Assembly: GCA_022457155.1 (NCBI GenBank)
Contig: JAJGOT010000526.1
Coordinates: 307,001-371,000, forward strand
DNA length: 64,000 bases
Direction of reading: 5' to 3'
Origin: Cladopsammia gracilis
Taxonomy: Eukaryota; Cnidaria; Anthozoa; Scleractinia; Dendrophylliidae
In this document: in pieces, positions 44,966 to 53,646 of the stretch
Position numbering within the stretch: the stretch's first letter is position 1
Layout: the number at the start of each line of letters is the position of its first letter
Notes under the pieces: model-generated
Told to the model about the DNA's origin: nothing
Seen by the model: only the letters and a program-made list of their open reading frames with translations
Databases searched by the model: none
Position numbers and translations under genes: made by a program

Positions 44966-45697
44966 AATCTTCTTCCGTTTTTTGGGGCACCCAAACCCAG
45001 TTTTTGTTTTGCATCAATCACGTTTCTTGCCAAAGCATGTCCCCACTGTCTTTCTTTCCAGGGAATCGCATCCAAAGCGGCAACCATTTTCCTGTCTGCT
45101 TTATTTTTACATTTGCGTGGATCCGCTTTTTTTGCGCAGACTGAATAATCAACATCGTGCTGCATAGCAACTGCGTCTGTTTTTCCCGTGGGTTGCTGCA
45201 TAATTTCGAGAATCTTTCCCTTTTCATCGAATCGGACTTGTTTTTCGAGTGGGTTATAAGGGCCTGTATAGTTATGCCCTGGGAGGGTGAAACCTTTCTT
45301 TGGTCTTGGTAGTTTTCCAATTAATTTATGAACATCCAACCCACCGCCATCCAAATCTGCTCGATCTGTCTTATATTTTCTGTTTGGCCTAATCGCCGTA
45401 CTCAGTTGATTGAGCATATCGGAAGAGGTTTTGGCAAGAAATGGTTTCATCTTGTCCAGGGTAAAATCCAATGCTTTCTTTTGAGCCTTTTTGTTTCGCA
45501 ATAATTCACTAGCTCCATAACGGCCCATTTGAACTGTTTTTTTTCCTAACCAAGGCAGTGCATGAGCCACGCCAGTCAGCGCAAGTTCACCAAAGCCCCC
45601 ACCTTGTGAGGGCAGATTCAGTTTCCCGAACTTTTCACAAATCTTGTTTTTTTGATTCCACAGGAAGCGCAATGGCAAAACCACATCTTTCTGTCAT
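44962..45697 (-). CDS. PLA2-like protein (element B)
   Basis: The long frame carries SQGGGFGELALTGVAHALPW near the N-terminus. The C-terminal half has a phospholipase-A2-type calcium loop (NYTGPYNPL) and the His-Asp dyad motif AMQHDVDYSVC. A similar module in parvovirus VP1 proteins breaches endosomal membranes, so an entry or virion role is inferred. The best ATG (45697-45695, MTERCGF) is in another frame and meets the long frame within GGTTTTGCC (about 45676-45684), so there is probably a one-base lesion near the start; otherwise initiation is non-ATG. It ends at 44962, overlapping the integrase frame by 4 bases. Confidence 0.7.
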
Positions 45698-45771
45698 TTT
45701 TTGCGGTCATATATCCAGTTGGTTTCACGCATTCAGTTTGTTTTTTTCCTTCACGCAATATGACTTCATTT

Positions 45772-46191
45772 TCAATCGAAATATTCTTTTATGAATTTTT
45801 CATTTTGCGTCGTATCAGTCAGACTGAGAGGCTTGAGAATATCATAGAAATCTTTCCCCTGCGACCATTGATGGAGGAAATAAAGGCAATAATACCCGCA
45901 AAGGACACTGTTGATGTTTTGATACTGACTGCTGTTCCAAATCACCGGTTTCGCGCTTTTGAATTCTTGGGGGAATCCCATTCCAAAACTATCGAAATAC
46001 CACGTGAATTTCCCAGAGGGAGCGCAGCACACCCAATGAGTTCCTGCATTTTTGAGTGAATCAAGATTGATGATGCAGGGGCTGTGTTTTTGGGGCATGA
46101 ATTGATCTCTCGCAAAGATGCCTTTGAAATTGGGAATTTTCAGAAAATCAATCCACTTCATGAGATCAACATTGTTCAGGGGTTTGTTCAC
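45772..46191 (-). CDS. Adenain/Ulp1-type cysteine protease (element B)
   Basis: The catalytic residues are clear: His in NAGTHWVCCAP, Asp in WYFDSFGMGFP and Cys in NSVLCGYYCLYFLHQW. This is the adenovirus-type maturation protease family that Polintons encode to process capsid precursors. The conserved region begins at NKPLNNVDLMKWIDFLKIP. The nearest possible start is GTG 46191; no ATG precedes that block in frame, and upstream codons are the shadow of the pX-like gene. A GAAGCTGAGC repeat lies exactly at this junction and may have displaced the original start. About 139 residues from the GTG. Confidence 0.8.
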   Translation of the reverse strand: MNKPLNNVDLMKWIDFLKIPNFKGIFARDQFMPQKHSPCIINLDSLKNAGTHWVCCAPSGKFTWYFDSFGMGFPQEFKSAKPVIWNSSQYQNINSVLCGYYCLYFLHQWSQGKDFYDILKPLSLTDTTQNEKFIKEYFD

Positions 46192-47060
46192 GAATTTGGG
46201 TTTCGCTTCGCTCAGCTTTCGCTTCAAAGAATCGCCCCGAGAATTGGGATGTTGTTGAATGGACTTTTCGATCCCAGCAGAAGTCCCTCTCCTTTTTTTG
46301 ATTTTTTTTACCCATCCCAACAGTTTTTCGTCCCCAGTTTCCAATAAATGGGGGTGGTTGAAACGGATGCGCCCCCAATCTTGGCGCTCCCTTTCCTTTT
46401 GGGCGTCCAACTCTTGGCGCTCCTTGCCCTTTTGGTCGGCCAACGCGTGGCGCTCCCTTCCCAAACATGTTTTTAACCATGTCAAGTGCCAGTGGAATTC
46501 CGATGGAAGCCAGCACAGTTCCCAACAATCCACCAGATTGTTTTGTTGATGGTTTCATCACCAACTGTCCTCCTGATTTCAGGGCAACCAAAATGTCATG
46601 TTTCTGTTTATTTGTCAACAGATGTTTATTGTCAATCAGTTTCTGAATTTTATCTTGGGGAATGAGAAACCCACCTGTTTGTCCCCCTTTTCCACTTATC
46701 TTTTTCACAACTTGACTCGCTCCTTCACTCGCCAAACCAGCCAATGCTGACAGCCCAAGTGTTTTAGCCAGGGTAGGCGCTAGGGAACGAGCCAGGGGAA
46801 CAATAGCAGAGAAAAGATTTCCACCTTGTTTCATCACTTTTCTGATTTGCATTTTCGATATCTTTAGCTCAACTCCCTTTCCCAAAGCTGCAGCCTTGGC
46901 AATTCGTTTCTTTTGATTGGCTGTTAGCATCAGTTCATCACTTCCGCTTGTTTGATTTTTTTTAACCTCAGGGTGACAGGAGTGTTTGTTCTGAATGCTT
47001 TTCCAAGCTTCTTTTTTTGCCCTTCCGACAGATTTACTTTATATGGGTGATATGTTGTCA
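46166..47060 (-). CDS. pX-like core/minor capsid protein (element B), -1 frameshift at an A8 run
   Basis: A first short frame starts at ATG 47060 in TTTAAAATG (MTTYHPYKVNLSEGQKKKLG) and stops after 43 codons. A one-base backward shift in the A8 run (T-run 46956-46963 on +) continues it as QTSGSDELMLTANQKKRIAK into the frame ending at 46166. The remainder holds KISKMQIRKVMKQGG and hydrophobic SAIVPLARSLAPTLAKTLG. Then come IPQDKIQKLIDNKHLLT, a region of GAPRVGRPKG repeats, and PFQPPPFIGNW. The basic, repeat-bearing build and position before the major capsid gene match the pX/pVII-like proteins of adintoviruses and Polintons, thought to be virion core proteins. The C-terminal 20 residues include the GAAGCTGAGC repeat. 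Confidence 0.65.
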
Positions 47061-47090
47061 TTTTAAATGACAACATATGTTTTCAGCCTC

Positions 47091-48383
47091 TTACACGATA
47101 ACCAGTTCATTTCCAATCTTATCAATTTTCACTTCTTCTTCATAGAGAACCACTGCATGTACATTGAAGTTTGCAGCTGCATCTGCGTTCAATCGATATC
47201 TGAATATCAACTGCTTGGGATCTCTTGTTGGTTTTTCGCTTTGGAAGGAGAGATCGAAGTAGATCAACGGGAAATCTCGGTCGAAATTGGACAGATGCAA
47301 TTGTGTCCCAGTGTTGTAGTCATTTTTCCTCATTGCATAAGCCATGACATCCTGGAAAATCCGCACTTTGCTTTCACTGTCATACTCTGTTTCCGGGTAG
47401 AAAACTCCGTTTCCATATTCCAATCGACAGTTCAACAAGGATGAGTTTGCATCTGCCTCATTCAGCTTGAAAGTGTCCATCAGATAGGGATTGTCTTCTG
47501 CAGGGTCGTCATTAGGTGGAGCGGTTCTTTTCAGCCAGACAAAAATATGCCGCACATTGTCAATGCTCGCTGAGATCTGGAAGAATCCTGATGATGTTGC
47601 GGGAGCAGATTGCTGATACATTTCCCTCAGATATTTCCATTGCGTTTCTTTTAGGAATGAGCTGACAAATTTGTCATAAAGTGAATCTATGGGAGTCAGT
47701 CTTGGCACCCAAAGCAGAAATCGATTCACAACAACTCTTCCAGCATCAACGCCGTTTGCCATATGAATGAGTTCCCCATCACTTTGAAGCTCAATCTCGA
47801 ATTGCAGCTGCATGGGAACCAACATCTTATCCTCCAACTCTTCGAAAAAGGAAAAACGATTCAGAGGAATGATCGTGTTGACGTTCCGAGGACCACCGTT
47901 TCCATTGTTTTGAACTGCTTGAGTTAGCGCCCGGCGAGATTCAAATCCAGCATTCGCAGCAGCATCATTTATTGCACGCCCCGTATCCAAATACCAGAAG
48001 CTGTTCTTGGCGACTGATCTGCTGAAGTCGTCAGAGTATTCTAACAAATTCTTGACGAAACAGACCTTGTGAAGATTATCACTATCATAAACAATCTTTC
48101 CTGCAGATTTAATCGTCAGGTGTTTAATCAGGGAATGAGCCCCATTGATCACTGTGATTCTGTCAGCTGCGGCATATCCGTTACCATCTGCTATTTTCTG
48201 GAGTTGAAATTGCACCTCGAAATAAGCATTATACCAATCATAGAATGCCGATCTGTCATTTATTGTGAATTTATACCCATTTTTCATTTGGTGCTGGGCA
48301 TTGGCTGGAGCCCTGATTGTGTCATCCAGCTGGAAGCGCACTAATTCATTTATTTGAAGATATTCATTCGATCGAAAAGCCAT
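47091..48383 (-). CDS. Major capsid protein, double-jelly-roll type (element B)
   Basis: A 430-codon intact frame starts at ATG 48383 within CTAAAATGG. It contains MAFRSNEYLQINELVRFQLD, a middle block FSFFEELEDKMLVPMQLQF, and a C-terminal IYFDLSFQSEKPTRDPKQL then FRYRLNADAAANFNVHAVV. Its length, beta-rich character and place between the pX-like and minor capsid genes fit the Polinton major capsid. The assignment comes from family resemblance and synteny; a structure prediction would settle it. It is one of the few genes in B with no lesion. Confidence 0.75.
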   Translation of the reverse strand: MAFRSNEYLQINELVRFQLDDTIRAPANAQHQMKNGYKFTINDRSAFYDWYNAYFEVQFQLQKIADGNGYAAADRITVINGAHSLIKHLTIKSAGKIVYDSDNLHKVCFVKNLLEYSDDFSRSVAKNSFWYLDTGRAINDAAANAGFESRRALTQAVQNNGNGGPRNVNTIIPLNRFSFFEELEDKMLVPMQLQFEIELQSDGELIHMANGVDAGRVVVNRFLLWVPRLTPIDSLYDKFVSSFLKETQWKYLREMYQQSAPATSSGFFQISASIDNVRHIFVWLKRTAPPNDDPAEDNPYLMDTFKLNEADANSSLLNCRLEYGNGVFYPETEYDSESKVRIFQDVMAYAMRKNDYNTGTQLHLSNFDRDFPLIYFDLSFQSEKPTRDPKQLIFRYRLNADAAANFNVHAVVLYEEEVKIDKIGNELVIV

Positions 48384-48389
48384 TTTAGA

Positions 48390-48777
48390 TTATTTTTTTC
48401 TTTTCCGAGGCATCTTCGCTCCCTGTCCAGCGATCAACCTGCTCACTATATCATTAGCAGTTTCTTCGGTGGGTTGGTTGGGGCCGAGCGGGTTGTTTTT
48501 TGGAGGAGGGTTTCCCCTTTCTCATATTTCCCAGTTTTTTCATGATCAAATCACCAGATTTTTCAACTGCTTTTTTGCCCAGTTTTTCTCCAGCGTGAGA
48601 AATTCCTGATCTTAATGCTTTTTTCGCAATGGGTTTTGCGAATTTCTTGAAGACGGCTGATGCCACTGCTCTCATTGGTTTGAAAATATTGTCCACAATG
48701 ACACCTGTTCCTTTATGCCGATAAACAAACCGTCCTAATTTGGGGTTATAATAACGAGTAAATTCATAACTTTTCAT
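48390..48777 (-). CDS. Small basic virion-type protein (element B), frameshifted at an A6 run
   Basis: It starts at ATG 48777 in AATAAAATG (MKSYEFTRYYNPKLGRFVYR), followed by KGTGVIVDNIFKPMRAVASA and a basic amphipathic helix region with SGISHAGEKLGKKAVEKSG. The frame stops at 48454, but a +1 change in CCAAAAAACAACC (about 48496-48501) continues through NPLGPNQPTEETANDIVS to a basic end, KMPRKRKK, and TAA at 48390. That stop is 7 bp upstream of the capsid ATG. Probably a minor capsid or core protein; function not known. Confidence 0.55.
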
Positions 48778-48781
48778 TTTA

Positions 48782-49539
48782 TTACCTTTTCAAGATAAGC
48801 GAGAACGCTGTATCAGCTCCATTCAAATCAACAACCCTTCTTTTCCCATCTGTGATATAAATCCGAATGGTGCTTATTGTGTTTTTATTCACAGGGCTGA
48901 ATGTTACTCTCATGGGTTCCAGAGTAAAACTATATGATGGTCGCAGAACAGATGTTGAAAAGGAATAAATGATATCACTCTCTTCTCCATCAACAAGCGA
49001 ATCACTTGTCAGATCACAATGAACGTTTAACATATCAGTATCTTGACTAAGGTTTGGAAATCTGGGGCCAATGTTGACTTTATCTTTCAGAATCTTTTTC
49101 TCAAAACCAATGAGATCGTTGAAATTGGATTGGTTGAGATCAAGCTGATAATTTTCTGCCAGTGTGATTGTTACTCTGAAGGTTGTGGGAGAGAAAGCAA
49201 GATTGATTGGGAAAATGTCAGCTTTTCAAAATTCTTTCACCACTGTTGCTTTTTGAATAAAGTTATTCATCCCCTCATATTCCCAAACTCCAGCTGGGAA
49301 GGCGATATCGGAAAATGTTTTCCCACCGTCAGAGCTGAACCTGATCAGTTGATTCTGGCGGTCAGCATTGATGTTATACCACTAAAACTCATATTGATGA
49401 CTCGACTCAACCCAACAACATATTGGGAATTTGGATCCAAAACAATGGGCCGCTTGTATTTTGTTGTGAAATTTTCTGGTTTGTTTCCACCAGTCTTGGC
49501 GGAAAAGGATGATAGGCGAATTTCTCTTTCGATTTCCAT
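48782..49539 (-). pseudogene. Candidate penton/minor capsid protein (element B), one frameshift and one TGA
   Basis: It starts at ATG 49539 in CTAAAATGG (MEIEREIRLSSFSAKTGG), overlapping nothing and one base after the upstream stop. A one-base lesion near 49379-49386 (TTTTAGTGG) leads into NQLIRFSSDGGKTFSDIAFP. An in-frame TGA lies at 49226-49228, and the frame resumes as KADIFPINLAFSPTTFRVTI through to a C-terminal TDGKRRVVDLNGADTAFSLIL ending at 48782. The three pieces add up to about 250 codons of beta-rich sequence, the size of a single-jelly-roll penton. Penton identity is inferred from size, composition and position next to the major capsid gene. Confidence 0.55.
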
Positions 49540-49540
49540 T

Positions 49541-50532
49541 TTAGAGTTTGAAATAGTTTTTAAAGAGCTTGTCATGCTGGGATCTGTTGATGGCCCCCTC
49601 TTTCAGGAGAAGATCGAGAATGCCAACTCCAGTATTTCTGATGTTGATGTTTGTATTCCCAGCAAGAATGGAGTCAACGATGACTTCAAGTTTCTGGAGA
49701 AGATCTGTGGGGTTGGCGAAAAAACGAACATTTCCACCTTTTTTTCTTATTCCCGAGCCTTGAAATAATGCGTCTGCTTTCTTTCTATAATGATGTATGT
49801 AAGCAGTTAATGCTTTACTTGAACGATCTATTCCTTGATGTTGTATCTTCCTTTGCTTTGAAGTTATTTCACCTTTCATGAACTTTTTGGTCCAAGCAGC
49901 TTTGTAACCTTTTAATTGATTTCTTCTATGGATTGCCTCAGCTATAACGTTTTTCCGAAGATATTTTTGTTTCTGGGCTGACGATAACGCTGAAGAACCA
50001 AGGGTTATGTGTGTGTGGATATTCAAGTTAGCTAGCAATTTATCAGCTTCCTTTTCATCCTCTCCGCTTTCTTCCTCCTCTTCATCACCCGGTGCCAGAG
50101 CATAATCAGGAGATGGATCTTCTTCATATTCAGGTGGGGCGTCAGCGGAGCTGGATTCACCTCCTATCTCTTTCATTATTTCTTCATATGTTGGCGGTCT
50201 TGCTGGGATTTGTTTAGCTGCTTGCGGCGCAACAATCTCATCATCAAACAAACCACCCACATCCATATCTTCAAATGGGTCGACTTCGGGGAGATAATCA
50301 ATTTCTGCTGGTTTGGCTTTTCCAACTTTCTTTTTCCGGAATTTTAGGCAGTGGCCCCAAATTCGACGCAATCATCCAGTTTCGATGTGACTGGCTTGAA
50401 CATTTTTTCAAACCCGATTTGATTTGTTTCTTCACCCAACTTTTTCCGGGTGATGGTATCATGAACAAAGTTGATTTTTTTACCCAAAGCAGATTTGCTT
50501 TTGGCCATTTCTTGCCATTTCAATAAACTCAT
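49541..50532 (-). CDS. PPxY-bearing virion-type protein (element B), frame disturbed near 50340-50390
   Basis: It starts at ATG 50532 in ATATAAAATGAG (MSLLKWQEMAKSKSALGKK), followed by INFVHDTITRKKLGEETNQI. The first frame stops at 50344 and the next frame takes over near 50360-50400, so one or two small indels lie there. The body has two PPxY motifs, RPPTYEEIMKE and DAPPEYEED, in an acidic linker (GDEEEEESGEDEKEAD). The C-terminal region is basic and helical and includes FMKGEITSKQRKIQHQGIDR, GNVRFFANPTDLLQKLEVIV and NTGVGILDLLLKEGAINRSQ. PPxY motifs recruit host Nedd4-type ubiquitin ligases, as in adenovirus protein VI. Minor capsid function is inferred. Confidence 0.6.
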
Positions 50533-50598
50533 TTTATATCCCAGAAACACAAATTTGGGATGTAGAACAAGATGTAGAACATGATGTTCATAAATAAA
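50533..50598. promoter_or_regulatory. Divergent late-type promoter region between the PPxY gene and the ATPase gene
   Basis: A 66 bp gap separates two divergent starts, each in a TAAAATG context: TATAAAATGAG on - at 50532 and AATAAAATGAAG on + at 50599. It also contains a near-repeat, GGGATGTAGAACAAGATGTAGAACATGATG. The TAAAATG context recurs at eight starts in the element. Confidence 0.45.
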
Positions 50599-51231
50599 AT
50601 GAAGATCCCAAATTATGATTGCCATGATCCAATCACAAATTTCCAACAACTTCACCCTTTCATGCCGGATCGAACTTTCAGAATGTTGATCTGTGGCCCT
50701 TCAGGATCGGGGAAAACAAATGTTCTCCTGGATATGATTTTCCGCTTGCTCGTCTACGATAAAATCTATCTCTATGCGAAAAATCTTGACCAATCCAAAT
50801 ATCAGCATCTGCTGAAAACGTTTCGCCCGATCAGCAAAGAAGCTGGGTATGACGTCGTGGAAGCATCCTCAGATGAAATCATCCCAGTTTCGGCATTGAC
50901 AGGGGAGAATCAAAAGCTGGTTGTTTTCGATGATTTTGTTTCCGAAAAGAATCAAAAGCCATTGATTGATTATTTTATCCAGGGCAGACACAACAATTAC
51001 TCTGTGATTTATCTTTCGCAAAGTTATTTCGGAACACCAAAAGATATCCGCCTGAATTGTTCGCATTTTTGCATTTTTGAATTCCCAAGCAACAAAGAAA
51101 TTACGGCGATCTGTAGGGAAAACAATGTCAGCAAAGAAGATTATGTGAAGGCAACGCATGATCCGTTCTCTTTCCTGTATGTGGATAAGCCGAGGAAATT
51201 CATTGCCAAAAATTTTGATGAAAGCATTTAA
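50599..51231 (+). CDS. FtsK/HerA-type (A32-like) genome-packaging ATPase (element B)
   Basis: The start at ATG 50599 (MKIPNYDCHDPITNF) fits the TAAAATG context better than the ATG at 50581. Walker A is ICGPSGSGKTN and Walker B is KLVVFDDFVSE. The sensor-type region is FIQGRHNNYSVIYLSQSYF, with a final FLYVDKPRKFIAKNF. At about 210 residues it has the usual size for Polinton and adintovirus packaging ATPases, which pump DNA into the capsid. Intact. One base separates its TAA from the fibre-like gene's ATG. Confidence 0.88.
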   Translation: MKIPNYDCHDPITNFQQLHPFMPDRTFRMLICGPSGSGKTNVLLDMIFRLLVYDKIYLYAKNLDQSKYQHLLKTFRPISKEAGYDVVEASSDEIIPVSALTGENQKLVVFDDFVSEKNQKPLIDYFIQGRHNNYSVIYLSQSYFGTPKDIRLNCSHFCIFEFPSNKEITAICRENNVSKEDYVKATHDPFSFLYVDKPRKFIAKNFDESI

Positions 51232-51232
51232 A

Positions 51233-53039
51233 ATGAGCTATTCAAATGGACTGCTTTCTGAAACAAGCACCTACCAAGGGGGCCGAGATGGAAAAGATGG
51301 ATTGCCAGGCGTTGGTTTCAAGCTGACGCCTTCAGGGGATTATGATCTTCAAAACAAAAAAATGACCAATGTCGCCGAAGGAACAGCGAATGACGACGCA
51401 GTCACAAAACACCAAGTTGACACGCTTGCAACGCAATTGCGGGCAGATTCACTTCAAGTTGATGGTTCCTCGCATATGACTGGGGATCTTGATCTCAGGG
51501 GACAGAAGTTGGTCAACCCCGGGGAAATAGAAATGAATCGCAAATTGATCACAAATCTGGACACTGATGAAAACCAGGATTTGTCAGCGGTGAATATGAT
51601 CACTCTGAAAAAAATTCCACCCTGCTGCTCCGGCTCACACTCATGAAGTCACGAAGGATATCGATTTGAAAGAACTTTTCAACGTGAAAAACTCAAAACA
51701 GCAGACGTATCATGATTTGGGAGCGCATTATAACAACCTGGTTTCTTATAATGACGTCAAGAATGTCTTTCTCAGCCGCAAAGAGACGTTTCCAATGGAG
51801 ACGGCTTTGGATATGGGAAATCACACCATTTTCAATGTGAAAGACCCAACTGTCGATGACCAAGGCGCAAACAAAAGATATGTGGACGACCAATCCGCGA
51901 AAAAGCTTTCGTTGGAAGGTGGAACAATGACTGGAAACCTGGATATGAACTCGCAACAAATTAACAATATTGCAGCGCCAACTCTGGAGCATCAACCCAC
52001 GCCAAAATCTTATGTGGATAGAGAACTTAATCTCAAGATAAGCAATGTGGTAGTCCACACGATAGAATTAGAAGAGAAGCTCAAAAAATACGTAAATGAA
52101 TCGCATATCACGTCAACCTCGCATCCAAAGGACGAATTCCGCTATCTGATGGAAGACATCGATGAATCCAGCTCTGAACATAATATGACAGTAACGGCAA
52201 TCAGTGATTTTCCAGATTCGCCGCATCTTTTCAACAAGAAGGCGTATGATTTGAAAATAACCAAAGATCATTTTAATGAATACTCTGGGAGACTTGGATT
52301 CAATATGTTCAAACTCCCAGAGGGAGAATACACTATTTGCATTGAATTCTTCCCCGCGTCAATGGATGGTGCGAGCGTTAATGTCGTGAGCACCAGCCTG
52401 AATATCAATCAACAATCAACAAAGAAGTTTTCGGGTTACAGCAGATCCATTATCCACATGCATAAATGGCAGATCACTCCACCTGAATTTATTTTCCTGG
52501 ATCTGAAGTGGCGGGGAACTGCCGAATCAACTCCAGAAGGAGATGCAAATCTGATCATATATGGCGTGGCAGGTTCTCAACCTGATGTTGAAAGCAGCGT
52601 TTATGATTCCCCTTTCGTTTTTGAGGAAGGGAAGATGGTCATGGAGACAGACTTGGATTTGAATGGGCATATTTTGTCGGGAGGGAGATTCGTGGCGACA
52701 GGGCACTATCATCGTCTGGATAATCAGGATTTGTTTTTGTTCTTTGGGAAGGTAGCGAAGTTTTTTTTCTTGCCAATGAAAGCCAAGTTGGTTGGAGCAG
52801 CGATTATGTTTGGAGGAGTTCAAAACCCACCAAAATTAGATCTGACCTTGTCAATGACAGTTAAGGGGCAGCCATGGAGCAGGACTTGGCTGGGACAGGC
52901 TGGAAGATCTGCTTTCAAATATGACCTGGGGGATGGGGTGGAAATTGATGAAATGACGTCCATGACTTTCTCACCTCAGAAGTGGCTTCCAATCGGTAGT
53001 ACCGGTGTGGTTTTGTTGTGTTTGATCTTCGAAATATGA
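51233..53039 (+). CDS. Fibre-like protein with collagen-type and tail-fibre repeats (element B), +1 frameshift at an A7 run
   Basis: It starts at ATG 51233 in TTTAAAATGAG. Near the N-terminus a short Gly-X-Y stretch (GGRDGKDGLPGVGF) leads into phage-tail-fibre-like repeats: GDYDLQNKKMTNVAEGTAND followed by DAVTKHQVD, and again MTGDLDLRGQKLVNPGE. After the A7 run (51608-51614) a +1 change continues into ALDMGNHTIFNVKDPTVDD then GANKRYVDDQSAKK, and MTGNLDMNSQQINNIAAPT. The C-terminal half (about 300 residues) is beta-rich, ending near GRSAFKYDLGDGVEIDEMTS, and would be the receptor-facing head. An attachment role is inferred from this architecture. The stop overlaps the next ATG (ATGA). Confidence 0.65.
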
Positions 53040-53545
53040 TCTTCTCCCAAAAAAATGAAAGCGAGTCGAAAAAAAGCATCTTTGGTTTCAATCACATTGA
53101 CCCATGCATTGGGGAAGAAAAACTGGAAGAGATCAAGCAACTCTTCCGATTTTACTACAAAAGATTCTGGTGCCTGAAACGAGCTCATTGCCATCTCAAA
53201 CGCATGAATCTTTTGGTGAACATGACATCGTCAGCGCTGGTTGCAACTGGAGCAATCGCAGGAGCAGCAACAATGAATCCCATCATTTTGGGAGTGATTT
53301 CAGGTGCAGGATTGGTCGTCAAAACAGTGAATGAAATGAAAAACTGGCAAAGCAAAATCGAAATGACAAAGTTTGCTTTCACAACCTACGAGAAAACATT
53401 GACTGATTTGCGTTTTGCCTTGAGGAGTGGAAAATTCGAAAGAAGTGAATTCCTTCCTGCAATGGAGGCGGTGGATGGGATTGTGATTGATTTGGGGTTG
53501 GATTTGGAGAAATTTGAGAAAAAGTATGATTTGCTGTTTGAGTGA
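53036..53545 (+). CDS. Membrane protein of unknown function (element B)
   Basis: It starts at ATG 53036, overlapping the fibre-like gene's TGA (ATGA), which suggests coupled translation or a shared transcript. 169 residues: a charged N-terminus (GEEKLEEIKQLFRFYYKRF), then a hydrophobic, Ala/Gly-rich hairpin (TSSALVATGAIAGAATMNP, IILGVISGAGLVVKTV), then a long helical C-terminus. Two closely spaced membrane helices recall holin- or apolipoprotein-L-like pore formers, but I cannot assign a family. Confidence 0.6.
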   Translation: MIFSQKNESESKKSIFGFNHIDPCIGEEKLEEIKQLFRFYYKRFWCLKRAHCHLKRMNLLVNMTSSALVATGAIAGAATMNPIILGVISGAGLVVKTVNEMKNWQSKIEMTKFAFTTYEKTLTDLRFALRSGKFERSEFLPAMEAVDGIVIDLGLDLEKFEKKYDLLFE

Positions 53546-53646
53546 TTTTTCATTTCTGGGAAATGAAAGATAACTCAGTCGTTCTTGATGAATAAGACTC
53601 GCACCCAGTCTTGCTGGCTCGCCCAACGATCGGGTTTTACTTTAAA

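Noticed and set aside
46192..46533. N-terminal extension of the protease frame up to 46533
   Set aside because: It is the out-of-frame image of the pX-like gene, including its GAPRVGRPKG repeats, and starts at GTG with no family similarity.
46929..47060. Programmed -1 frameshifting as the definite explanation for the pX-like gene
   Set aside because: The A8 site fits, but nearby genes need +1 changes at similar runs, so a homopolymer indel is at least as likely. It is kept only as an open possibility.
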